Assembly (NCBI GenBank): GCA_003254885.1
Contig: QANT01003765.1
Location: forward strand, 1-64,000
DNA from: Purshia tridentata
Taxonomy: Eukaryota; Streptophyta; Magnoliopsida; Rosales; Rosaceae
DNA: 64,000 nucleotides
Direction: 5' to 3'
Part shown: positions 23,832 through 33,352 of the stretch, piece after piece
How positions within the stretch are numbered: position 1 is the stretch's first letter
Layout: each line of letters starts with the position of its first letter
Position numbers and translations under genes: made by a program
Notes under the pieces: generated by a model
Told to the model about the DNA's origin: nothing
Database searches by the model: none
Seen by the model: only the letters and a program-made list of their open reading frames with translations

Positions 23832-24449
23832 ATGGGTGTGTTCACTTATGAAACTGAGTTCACCTCTGTCATCCCCCCACCTAGATTGTTCAAGGCCTTT
23901 GTTCTTGATGCTGACAACCTCATCCCAAAGATTGCCCCACAAGCAGTTAAAAGTACTGAAATCCTCGAAGGAGATGGAGGCGTTGGAACCATCAAGAAGG
24001 TTAACCTTGGTGAAGGTAATTACTTTAATCCATCTCCATAACTTGTTAATTTGTTTAACTATGAGACCGTGAATGCATGCACCATATATATCATAATTAA
24101 TTTTGATAACCATATATCCTTACATTTTCATTTAACGTACATATATGCAGGAAGTGAATACAGTTATGTGAAGCACCAGATTGACGGGATTGACAAAGAT
24201 AACTTTGTGTACAGCTACAGCATGATTGAAGGAGATGCCTTGTCTGACAAAATTGAGAAGATCTCTTACGAGACCAAGTTGGTGGCATCTGGTGATGGAG
24301 GTTCCATCATTAAGAGCAGCAGCACATACCACACTAAGGGTGATGTCGAGATCAAGGAAGAGCATGTTAAGGCAGGCAAAGAAAGGGCTGCTGGTTTATT
24401 CAAGATCATTGAGATCCACCTTGTGGCCAATCCTGATGCTTACAACTAA
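23832..24449 (+). CDS. PR10: PR10-11: PR-10 / Bet v 1-like protein
   Basis: Bet v 1-fold PR-10 protein, 160 residues, with exon 1 at 23832-24015, exon 2 at 24151-24449 and a 135-bp intron. It is the inverted partner of PR10-6 and nearly identical to it in protein, intron, leader and promoter. The private change [10 protein letters not shown] lies in the C-terminal helix. GDGGVG is intact. The TATA box CTATAAATACC is at 23711, about 120 bp before the ATG. Its 3' untranslated region (24450-24640) is unlike that of PR10-6 but like that of PR10-13, with the conserved AATGTTGTATT and AATAAATAAA words at its end. Confidence 0.96.
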
Positions 24450-24949
24450 GAATCTATATGATACTACATGATAGAGGCAACAATCATGTGTCCTCCTTTC
24501 TCTGTTTATTCAAGTGTGTGGCTTTCATTTTTTGTTTCTTCTTTTCTATCAAGCCAGAATAGACTTTGATTTGTATTTGGAGTTCTCATTAAAGAGTAAT
24601 GTTGTATTGGTTTCAATCTCAATAAATAAAACAAAAATCATTTTATAGACTTCACAAATTTGGTGTGCCATGCATGTTTTTATTCCACGTCCATCGATCT
24701 TCTAAATTTCAGGGTCAACTGATACACCAATCGGGAAAAAAAAAACTATATCTTTTAAAGTTAAAACATTCAACCCGAATCAATTTTCAATGAGTGGACT
24801 GGTCCAATGTCTTATACATTGAAATGCAAGGCTTTATATGTCCAAAGTGAGACTGTATCTTTAGTTGGATATGAGAGGCAGATTAGGTACTATGGATCAA
24901 ATTCAGTTATTTGCTTGCCCCTAGATCTAATGTTGGGTGTTTGCTAGTT

Positions 24950-25200
24950 TAATATTGTCCTTTTAATGAGGGTTTCTGTAGGAATGTGTGGGCTAGATGT
25001 GATTCTACTTGGTCTGGTGTTCTTTGGTCGGATCTCATTGTTTTTTATGCTGGTTGGTTGAGAGGTATGCAAGTAGGAAAAATTGTGAAGAGGGATTGAG
25101 CTTGGCTTCCTCTGTATACATTCTATGGAGGGAAACGAATCCAAACCATCTCATCTTGTTTTCTCTAATATTATTTCTACTGCAAAATGGAGGTTGACTT
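24950..25200 (+). mobile_element. Possible LINE 3' coding remnant
   Basis: A broken reading of this stretch gives words typical of the C-terminal tail of plant L1-type reverse transcriptases: ASSVYILWRETNPNHLILFS, then TAKWRLTS in another frame near 25174-25200. It is short and decayed, with no poly(A) or target duplication seen. Weak call. Confidence 0.3.
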
Positions 25201-25309
25201 CTGTTAAAATATAGGCTCACTGCTCACGCTTGTTATTTCTTTTATTCTAGACCAGAGACTTGACTTCCATTCAACAGAGGCTAGCTGCTGGGTTAACGTC
25301 AACCCTTAA

Positions 25310-25344
25310 TGTTTAGAGGCTAAATGCATCTAAATATCTACTAA
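25310..25344 (+). repeat. 35-bp direct repeat, left copy
   Basis: The 35 bases starting TGTTTAGAGGCTAAATGCAT recur without change at 25469-25503, on either side of a small transposon fragment. Far longer than a target-site duplication. Confidence 0.85.
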
Positions 25345-25468
25345 GGGCCAGTTTGGGATTGCTGTGTGGTGAGAAAAAGCTGCTGTAGCTGTGTGGTGAG
25401 AAAAAGCTGCTGTGAGATAAAACAGTAAAGTATTTGGTAAACTGTGGTTTTAAAAGTGCTGTGAATCA
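25345..25468 (+). mobile_element. Truncated hAT-type miniature element
   Basis: Begins GGGCCAGTTTGGGATTGCTG, the terminus of a hAT-like miniature element common in plants. It then has two copies of a 27-bp unit (25361-25387 and 25388-25414, GCTGTGTGGTGAGAAAAAGC...), AACAGTAAAGTATTTGGTAA and AAAGTGCTGTGAAT. The mirror-image right end is absent. Confidence 0.6.
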
Positions 25469-25503
25469 TGTTTAGAGGCTAAATGCATCTAAATATCTAC
25501 TAA
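25469..25503 (+). repeat. 35-bp direct repeat, right copy
   Basis: Identical by eye to 25310-25344. Confidence 0.85.
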
Positions 25504-26070
25504 ATGTATCGATTTGGTGTCAGGGCTTTATAGATACAGAGGGGTACTGACATTACTGTGCTCTGATATACTTAACTTTGCCTTGTTAAACCTGTCATGT
25601 CCTGCAGATTGAGGCTATTTGTCCAACTTCTAAAGACATTTTACCAGTACCACTCTAGGTTTGTTAATCCAGAGTTCCATATATGACAATTCCTTTACGA
25701 ATCAAACCCAGTTTAACCACACAGTGTTGCAGATCATCAATATAATAAATCCATGTTAAAACCTAATTACCCTCCACTCAGTTTTATGTTAGATGCTCTA
25801 ACTTAGAAACTTTTCGTTTCCACTTTGTTGTCTAAGTTGACCATTTACTGAGAAATATAAAAGACTGATGTAGAATTCATGAAATAATAAATAAACTCAA
25901 AAGCGAATACATTGCACACTGAATTTGCAAAGACTTATCAAATGATTTTTGCTTTAATATTGAGATTCAAATCAAATACAACATTACTCTTTGATCATAA
26001 TAGAAAGGAAAAAGAAAAAGAAAATGAAAACCAGGCCAATGACAGAGAAACAAGGACAAAAGAAGATTGT

Positions 26071-26728
26071 TTAGTTGTAGGCTTCGGGATTGGCCAAAAG
26101 GTAGTTCTCGATAACCTTGAACAAACCAGATGCCCTTTCTTTGCCAGCCTTGACATGTTCTTCCCTGATCTCAACCTCACGTATGGTGTGGTAGTTACTG
26201 GTGCTCTTTATGATGGAACCTCCATTAGAAGATGCCACCAATTTAATCTCATAGCATATTTTCTCAATTTTGTCTGATATAGCATCCCCTTCAACCAAAC
26301 TGTAGCTGTAGACAAAGTTGTCTTTGTCAGTCCCGTCAATCTTGTGCTTCACATAGCTATATTCACTTCCTGCATGTAAAAATGAAAGTTTAAGGATGTT
26401 TGTGAACCTTTTTCTTTTAACTTCTTATCTTTTCCATTGAATGTGACCCCAATAATTTGTAATGCTTTTTCGTTTCAAAATTATGATAGTATACATATTA
26501 AACAAACCAGTCATGCATGGAGATAATGGTGCATGCATACTGACCTTCACCAAGGTTGATCTTCTTGATGGTTCCAACCCCTCCATCACCTTCAACAATT
26601 TCTGAGCTTTTAACTGCTTGTGGAGCAATCTTTGGAATGAGGTCGTCAGCATCGATAATAAAGGCCTTGAACAATCTAGGTGGAGGGATGACGGAGGTGA
26701 ACTCAGTTTCATAAGTGAAGATACCCAT
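26071..26728 (-). CDS. PR10: PR10-12: PR-10 / Bet v 1-like protein
   Basis: Bet v 1-fold PR-10 protein, 160 residues, with exon 1 at 26545-26728, exon 2 at 26071-26369 and a 175-bp intron. It groups with PR10-3 and PR10-5, but has the most private changes in that group: [39 protein letters not shown] and [13 protein letters not shown]. The loop GDGGVG is kept. The TATA position reads CAATAAATAG on the minus strand (about 26778-26787), again off the cluster consensus. The 3' block with AATACAACATTAC (read on plus) is at 25955-25990. PR10-13 starts 588 bp away in the opposite direction. Confidence 0.95.
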
Positions 26729-26789
26729 GATGGTAATTTAAGAGCTCAGAAAATGATCAAAGACAGAATGAAAATTGCTATTTATTGAT

Positions 26790-27200
26790 TCAGGCTGAAG
26801 GTCATGGTGGGCAAACTGTTAAGTGTCTAGCTCCCCTGCTGATCAAACCAGTTTGAACAAGTGAATTTTTCAATCAATGTCTCCATGTGAATTCAATTCA
26901 ATTAATGAATTAGGATATTATTTAATTAGCACACCAGTTGTACTTATGGTCTGTGGACGTAGACGTGCTGTAGTCGAACATTCTTTTAGAAATTTCAATA
27001 TTGTTGACTTAGCACACCGGCCAGTGGGCTAGCTATAATAATTTGAATTTTTTTAATCAATCAACCTCTAGAGGTGGCGTTCTATGACTAAAATAATGTA
27101 TTGAATTGAAAATTATAATTTCCTTTTCATATGGACCGCAACCATTTAAAAGCTTGCCCTAACTCCTTTATCCATGGGGCCAACTTTACACAGCATAGCC
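26790..27200. promoter_or_regulatory. Short divergent promoter region, PR10-12 / PR10-13
   Basis: Only 588 bp lie between the two start codons. The PR10-13 TATA box, CTATAAATACC, is at 27213-27223. That of PR10-12 is degenerate. Parts recall the PR10-4/PR10-5 interval (ACTAAAATAATGTATTGAATTG-like words and TTCCTTTTCATATGGAC against TTCCTTTTCAGATGGAC), which suggests a shared origin of the two divergent pairs. Confidence 0.6.
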
Positions 27201-27316
27201 TTTACCCTTAATCTATAAATACCACTTCCAGTCCTCATACTTTACCACATCCAATATCCTCAATACCAATTCTCTTAGCTTCCTCTTCATCAACTTCTTA
27301 ACTCTAAATCATCAAC

Positions 27317-27913
27317 ATGGGTGTGTTCACTTATGAAACTGAGTTCACCTCTGTCATCCCACCACCAAGATTGTTCAAGGCCTTTGTCCTTGATTCTGAC
27401 AACCTCATCCCAAAGATTGCCCCACAGGCAGTTAAAAGTTCTGAAATCCTTGAAGGAGATGGAGGTGTTGGAACCATCAAGAAGATCAACCTTGGTGAAG
27501 GTAATTAGTTTTAATTAGCACCATTATTTCCATGACTTGTTTATTTAATATTGGGGTCACATGTTGCACAATAAGAATAATGGGTTTAACAATTCTTAAA
27601 TTTTCAACTTACAGGAAGTGAACACAGCTATGTGAAGCACAAGATTGATGGGCTTGACAAGGACAACTTCGTCTACAGCTACAGTTTGATCGAAGGTGAT
27701 GCCATATCAGAGTTGATTGAGAAGGTCTCTTATGAGATTAAGTTGGTGGCATCTCCCAGTGGAGGTTCCATCATTAAGAGCGTCAGCAACTACCACACCA
27801 AGGGTGATGTTCAGATCAAAGAGGAGGATGTTAAGGCTGGCAAAGAAAGAGCCTCTGGCTTGTTCAAGCTCATCGAGAACTACCTTTTGGGCAACCCTGA
27901 TGCATACAACTAA
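27317..27913 (+). CDS. PR10: PR10-13: PR-10 / Bet v 1-like protein
   Basis: Bet v 1-fold PR-10 protein, 160 residues, with exon 1 at 27317-27500, exon 2 at 27615-27913 and a 114-bp intron. Exon 1 and the intron nearly match those of PR10-10 and PR10-7. Exon 2 starts SEHSYVKHK and otherwise matches PR10-7/-10. The 3' untranslated region (27914-28110) instead resembles that of PR10-11 (CAATCAT.TGTCCTC, GTGTGGCTTTCATTTTT, ATCAAGCCAGAA). Its promoter, with CTATAAATACC at 27213, differs from both. The loop GDGGVG is normal. Confidence 0.96.
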
Positions 27914-28271
27914 ACTTATCTATGCATGATACTGCATGTTAGGGGCAACAATCATTTGTCCTCTTCTTTCTGTGTTCATTCAAGGGTGTGGCTTTCATTT
28001 TTCATTTTTCTTTAATTTGTATCAAGCCAGAACAGTCTTTGGTTTGCATTTGGAGTTGTGATTAAACAGTAATGTTGTACTTGATTTCATCTCAATAAAT
28101 AAAATAAAAATCATTTGATAGTCGTTGCAAATTCAATGTGCTGTGTTCCGTTCTGTTTAACTTTTTTTTCAACTTGAACAACAATTTGAAAACAAATGAA
28201 TATGATAATTATTCAACTGACAACTAGTAAAGAAGCCCAAGATCGGGCCTTTTGCATTCATACCCCATCAT

Positions 28272-28432
28272 CCACACTTGGTCCAGATGGGATTCGACTT
28301 ATACGAGAATTTCTTTATGTCAATTCTATATAGGAAGCTTGTCCCAACATAAATCTTTTACACATTAAAGGCTTTTTGTATAGAATTGACATAAAGAATA
28401 TCCATATAGGATCTCATCTAAATCAAGTGTGG
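28272..28432. mobile_element. Foldback (inverted-repeat) miniature element
   Basis: Arms of about 60 bp face each other: CCACACTTGGTCCAGATGGG ... TCTTTATGTCAATTCTATA from 28272, and the reverse complement, with some mismatches, ending at 28432 (AATCAAGTGTGG). About 45 bp separate them. No target-site duplication was recognised. Likely non-autonomous DNA transposon. Confidence 0.6.
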
Positions 28433-28909
28433 CTGAACCATAGGATACAATTTTCCCCTTGTCAGTTCTTTGGTTCTAGACCAAAGAATTTGACTTCCAT
28501 TTAACAGAGGCTGCTGGTATTGATTTCAACAACAGCCATCAATGTTTCTCACTGTGCGTATTGTGCCTCGGTATATTGGGGGAACATATTTCACGGCCCG
28601 AATTCGAAGCCAAATCCAGGAAATGACCCAATCGGGAATGAACCAAAGTAGACTAAGCCTATATCCTAAATTGTCTGTTTATTTGATCACAATTAAATAA
28701 CCAAATAATTTTCGATTTAGTTAACTTTTTGTATATATGATTTTCATAGTTAGATTTAAAAAATAAACAATTTCAATTATGTATTTACATTATAAAATGA
28801 GAATACCGGTGGAGAATGTAGATTGAAAAAAGTGAATTGCATTCCCATATTTATAAATATTACTCAACTACATAATTCTAAACCCTTGTGCCACTTAGCA
28901 GTACCATGA

Positions 28910-29791
28910 GGCCTCGTTTGGAGGACGGGATAGTACTGCACGGGACTGGATTGTATCCAAGGGACAGGCCAGGACAGGTCAGGACAGGACTATGAAAATC
29001 TGTCTCATGTTTGGTGCAACCCAAGACAGGACTAGACTATAAATAAAATTATATTTTTTTATTATACATTATTACAATTAAAAAAATTACCAAATTAATT
29101 TTATGTTAAATTAAAATTTTTTTCCTAATTTTTCACTTTTCTTTAAATAAAAAAAACATTTATTAATTTTACACCAAATACAAACTTCTATTTAAAAAAA
29201 ATTTAAACTCCAAGAAAGCCTAAAAAAGAGAGACCCACTTCAGAAAAATCAATCCCTGCCCAAATCATCAAATTTCGGCTTCTCCTCAATGTGTTCTTGA
29301 TGAATAATCTCATAAAATTCTACATGTAATAAAATCCAAAAGTATAATTGCACCATGAAACTAGCAACACCATGCCACCATATTAAATTGAATTAAAGGT
29401 GGGGGGCAAAAAATTGGCTGAACCTTGCGTCCTGAAAAAAAAAAAGAAAGAAGCAAAAGCTTCAATTTTTTTAAATTTCTAATCCAGAATTAAAAGAAAG
29501 TGAAAATAAAATAACCCAAAAAAGGAAAATTTGGGACATGAGCAATAAATTTAAATACCAAGATGAAAAAAGATGGAGGCGTGAAGGAGATAGAGGCGTA
29601 AAGAAGGTGGAGGTGTCTGTCCCTTCGTGTACCAAGGTTTACCTTGGGACAGAATTATTGATCTATTTGGGATAGTTGTCCCATGGAGTCCCAGTCCCAA
29701 ATATCCTTATAAATCCACCAAACGTGGTACACGGGACAGTTGTCCCATTTAATCCATTAGTACCGTGCAGTACCGCCGTCCAAACGAGGCC
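28910..29791. mobile_element. Non-autonomous DNA transposon with terminal inverted repeats (0.88 kb)
   Basis: The left end reads GGCCTCGTTTGGAGGACGGG, and further in TACTGCACGG. The right end, reversed, reads GGCCTCGTTTGGACGGCGGT and TACTGCACGG. Subterminal GGACAGG/GTCCC words occur at both ends. The interior is AT-rich with no transposase. No clean target duplication was seen (left flank GTACCATGA, right flank AAAATGTAC), so the superfamily is uncertain. The right end lies 81 bp from the stop codon of the PPO-like gene. Confidence 0.75.
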
Positions 29792-29872
29792 AAAATGTAC
29801 TATATATTTACTCGCACAATCACCTATGAGCTGTTGAAAGAATCAGCACTGAACAACTTAATTAATTCTAGA

Positions 29873-30565
29873 TTAGGCACTGAAATAATCGATCTTGATC
29901 CCACTAATGGTAACAGTACGTTGTACAAACCTAGGCACCAAAGTGACCTTAATACTGCTATCATCGTCTGCTCCCAATTCCTCCAACAAGTTCGTTATCC
30001 CAAGATTCAGGTTGGTTTTTACCTTCTTATTGTACTGTGGCAAATACACTAAGCTCCCCGCAAACTCAGCCTTGTCTGGCCGACTCAGCGAGTCCTCATC
30101 ATCATTTACATGCACATCAAACTTCAAAGGCTTATCGGCCACAAACTCAATTCCTTCAATAACCAACACCTCTTCTTCAGCTTCCTTCTCCTTCTTGCTC
30201 CTCGACCTCTTTGGTCTCGGCACAATAACACTAGTCACCGACCCCAAAGTTATTGGGAACTCACTGCTCTCCACCACTACTGCCTTCTTTGACATCTCGG
30301 CCGCATTTGCTGCCCCAAAAGGTCCAGAAGTGCTCGCCAGAACGAGCCCTCCTAGACCAAGGATCACATTTCTCCTATCCAATTTTACAATACAAGTTTT
30401 CTGGTCGTAATCATGATCATGATTACTATTGATTGTTGCTTTACATGATCCTCTAGTGCGATTTCTGGCTAAAGAAATCTGGGTTTTGTTTGGAAATTTA
30501 AAGATGTCAAAGATTGAAGGGGTGGAGTAAGCGGAAATTGTTGAGGTGGTGGATGGAAATGCCAT
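29873..30565 (-). CDS. PPO: Polyphenol oxidase remnant: transit peptide plus KFDV domain, no catalytic domain
   Basis: Single-exon ORF of 230 residues. Residues 1-89 look like a complete PPO thylakoid-lumen targeting sequence: a Ser/Thr-rich stroma part, then a twin-Arg (64-65) and hydrophobic core ending FGAANA (84-89). Residues 102-230 are the PPO C-terminal region: linker VPRPKRSRSKKEKE, the KFDV motif (148-151), LGITNLLEELGADDD and the end VTISGIKIDYFS. Plant PPOs are usually about 580-600 residues. The copper-binding tyrosinase domain with its six histidines is wholly missing, and the two ends are joined in frame near residues 90-105. A TATA box (CTATATA on the minus strand, 30651-30657) lies about 90 bp upstream. 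It cannot oxidise phenols. It may be a relic or a lumenal KFDV-only protein. Confidence 0.85.
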   Translation of the reverse strand: MAFPSTTSTISAYSTPSIFDIFKFPNKTQISLARNRTRGSCKATINSNHDHDYDQKTCIVKLDRRNVILGLGGLVLASTSGPFGAANAAEMSKKAVVVESSEFPITLGSVTSVIVPRPKRSRSKKEKEAEEEVLVIEGIEFVADKPLKFDVHVNDDEDSLSRPDKAEFAGSLVYLPQYNKKVKTNLNLGITNLLEELGADDDSSIKVTLVPRFVQRTVTISGIKIDYFSA

Positions 30566-30659
30566 GGCTTTGTTTTTGGCATATGAGTGATGAACAACTT
30601 TATGGTGCTGTATAATTTGTAATGGCCAATCACAACCACAAACTCTGATCTATATAGGC

Positions 30660-33340
30660 ATTTAATTCTTATTGATAAGGACGAAAATGTTTGTTATTGG
30701 GGCCCTATACCTCTCAAATCACGCCCACCCCACATGACTTTTACGCCACGTCCCAAGTTGCTAATATCCTCACTCTTCAGCGTCGTTGGTGGGCTGCCAT
30801 GACTTTACAATGCTGAGTTGCAAACTCGTGCAAACGCTTTGGGATTGATTATGTAGCATTGGGCTTCAGGTGGCCCAATTTTCCAGATGTACAGAATTAT
30901 GACCCGGCCCAACAAAAAAAGGGCGGGACCACAGAAAGCTAGCAGGCGGTCAGCATGAAAGTTTTTTAATTTATAAAAACTTGTGTTGGTTTAGGTCAAT
31001 TGGCAATTCAATACAAGCCTATTGACCTATTTTTATTTTGCATTATTGTCTATATACTATTTTTAATATTTTTGTATATTCTTTACAAATTAAAATTTAC
31101 GAATTAATTTATTTTAAAAATTACACCATAAATTATCTCAATAAAATCTTTAAAATAAGTCCAATATTTGTTCATTTTTAATAATTTAAATTAATATTCA
31201 AATTATAGCTCATCTAAAAACATGCGTTGGTTAATCGCATTTCAACGCCCAGTTTTTGGGGCCTACCGTCTCTTAATTTCAATGAGGTTAATTGAAATAC
31301 ACCGATCAATTTTTTGAGAATGTGCTTACTTTAGTAAAATATTTATTTCTTGCATAAAGAGAATCTCAAAAATGCTAGTATATCTTGTGTTAGTTTGCAT
31401 TGTAGTACGAGTAGTACTGCATATATATATATATTTTGTACATTAATTTGTACTACGTCTAGGTGTGTACTAAATGTACTGCAACCAGGTAATTTCGGCA
31501 TTTTACAGAAATTATATATTTGTGTGAATATAATTAACGCAGTGCAACAAAAATCAGCTTGCAAGTTGCAAGCACTACCCAGTAGTCAGTATCCACTGCT
31601 TCTAATTATCAAGTAAGTTTTCTAGTCTGTGTGATTTCTCTATTTAATTTCATATATATGTTGCTTTGACTATGACTATTTATATACTATTCTACAGGCT
31701 CAAGGCACTAATTAATTTGTTATCAGGGATTGGAGACCATATATTCTGCCTCAAATTTCCAATCCATGCTTACAGAGTGAGTCCATTCAATTCGCTTCTG
31801 TATATATCTACATGAAGCTATTGCATGCACAATTTGCATGCAATCAGAAGTGGGATGATCAGTTATTACACATTGGTCCCGAGTCCTCAAACAAGTCACT
31901 TATCATTTTATGCATGTTACTACTTTAATCTTGTTTCTTTTGTTATTTACAAGCAGGCTATACACAAACAAAACTGGGGTGGCTATTTCTTATATCTTGG
32001 CACCAAAGTCACCACTAGACTGTTACCGTATCAACTCGTCCTCCAACAAGTCCGTTATCCCTATATGCAAGTTATATATTTGTCATAAAATAGACAAGAA
32101 ATAAGATGAAAAAAGCCTCCATATAGAGATAACGGACCTGATGGAGGAAAAGTTGAAGACGATAACAGTCTAGTAGTGACTTTGGTGCCAAGATATGGAA
32201 AATGGTCACCCCAATTTTGTATATAACCTGCATATAAACAAAAGAAAAAAAAGATTAAAAGTAAATGATCTGCATACGATATATAAGCTCAACCATGATC
32301 CGATGATGGACAGAATGAGCACCTGCGTTTTGGAGTCTGATGCACATAGCAAATGACCTCAATGCTTGCAGAGGAAGAGGAGTCGACATGTATGGGCTTT
32401 GTATTGTTTTGTCTTGTTTTTATGGGCCTGTGTTTTGTGTGATGTAAATATAGTGTATTTTGGACTTGTAAAGTTAGATTATGGATTTGAGGTTTGAACT
32501 TGTTGTTGGCATATGTCCAACCGATAGTAGCAAATTGGGCCAACCAATCTTTGTAATCTGTTTTTTTGTTATATATGCTAAAAAAAATAATTTTTGCCCT
32601 CTCTTCAATGATATCTTTTATTAGCTATTAGCCTATTGCCATTGACCAACAGAGAGTGCTACACGTAACAACACTCGGAAGTACAAAGTTTTGGTTACCA
32701 ATACCATAAAAGGTCAAATTTAAGTCCTCTCTTCTAAATAAAAAAGAAAAGAATTACCGAAAAAGAAAAATAAAACAATACTAAACTGTGAAAAGCAAAC
32801 CCACTTGGTGTGTCCTTTGGCCCTTTGCAAGAGAATCTCGGTTTGCCTTATTTGCGGAGGCGGCCGGGTCGGTATGTTTTATAGGGTAATGACCGATACC
32901 ACTTGACATGGCATGTGAGGCGAAGCTGCCACATCAATTAATTATTTTTATTTTTTTAATTATCAATAAAAAAATCAAAACTACTTCTTCACTCCACCCT
33001 TTTTCTCTTCCTCCATGTCAAAACTATTTTATATTTTAATTTTTAATCTTCACCACCAAGGCACCAACTACCAAGGCACTAAGTAAAAACGTGGTAATCT
33101 TTTTGTTTTTGTTTTTCTTCTAAAAAATAGTGAAGAAGTGGGCGTCTTCCGAACACTAGCGCGTGCGTTTTGCGTGTGGGGTGGGGTCCTTAATAATAAT
33201 TAAAATTTAAATTGAGCAACAACGTTATATTATATATGACAGTAACGTCCCTCTTATCTTCTTGGTGTCCTCGGAACATTGCTCTTTATCTCCTTTATGT
33301 CCCCAGGGGTTTAGACTTTGAAAAAGAGAGGTTTTGTGGG
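30660..33340. other. Interval between PPO-like gene and DUF1218 gene
   Basis: Apart from the PPO-derived inverted repeat near 32 kb, no gene is seen in 2.7 kb. AT-rich DNA dominates 30960-31240. Confidence 0.5.
31925..32262. repeat. Inverted repeat made of PPO C-terminal coding sequence
   Basis: Two arms of about 140 bp face each other around a loop of about 55 bp. The left arm (about 31925-32068) read on minus and the right arm (about 32121-32262) read on plus share GATAACGGAC.TG.TGGAGGA, ACAGTCTAGT.GTGACTTTGG, TGCCAAGATAT and CACCCCA.TTTTG. One frame of the right arm gives DNSLVVTLVPRYGK, the end of the PPO KFDV domain. Both arms are clearly related to 29930-30002 in the PPO-like gene, but the arms resemble each other more than either resembles that gene. 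Confidence 0.8.
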
Positions 33341-33352
33341 CTTTCGAAAGGC

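Larger units (their letters stand above)
21427..24449. repeat. Inverted duplication, right arm
   Basis: Reverse-complement counterpart of 13347-16174. PR10-10 corresponds to PR10-7 and PR10-11 to PR10-6, with matching DNA between them. This arm is about 200 bp longer, with a segment near 22895-23020 that has no clear match in the left arm. Confidence 0.85.
24640..25950. other. Repeat-bearing interval between PR10-11 and PR10-12
   Basis: About 1.3 kb between convergent genes. It holds a possible LINE tail (about 24950-25200), a truncated hAT-type miniature element with flanking direct repeats (25310-25503) and a block (25246-25292) also found downstream of PR10-13 at 28473-28516. No gene is seen. 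Confidence 0.5.
28110..29870. other. Repeat-rich gene-free interval
   Basis: From the end of PR10-13 to the PPO gene there are only miniature elements (28272-28432 and 28910-29791) and AT-rich DNA. The block 28473-28516 repeats 25246-25292. Confidence 0.6.

Noticed and set aside
29895-30410. 171-codon plus-strand open frame
   Set aside because: Shadow of the PPO-like ORF on the other strand.
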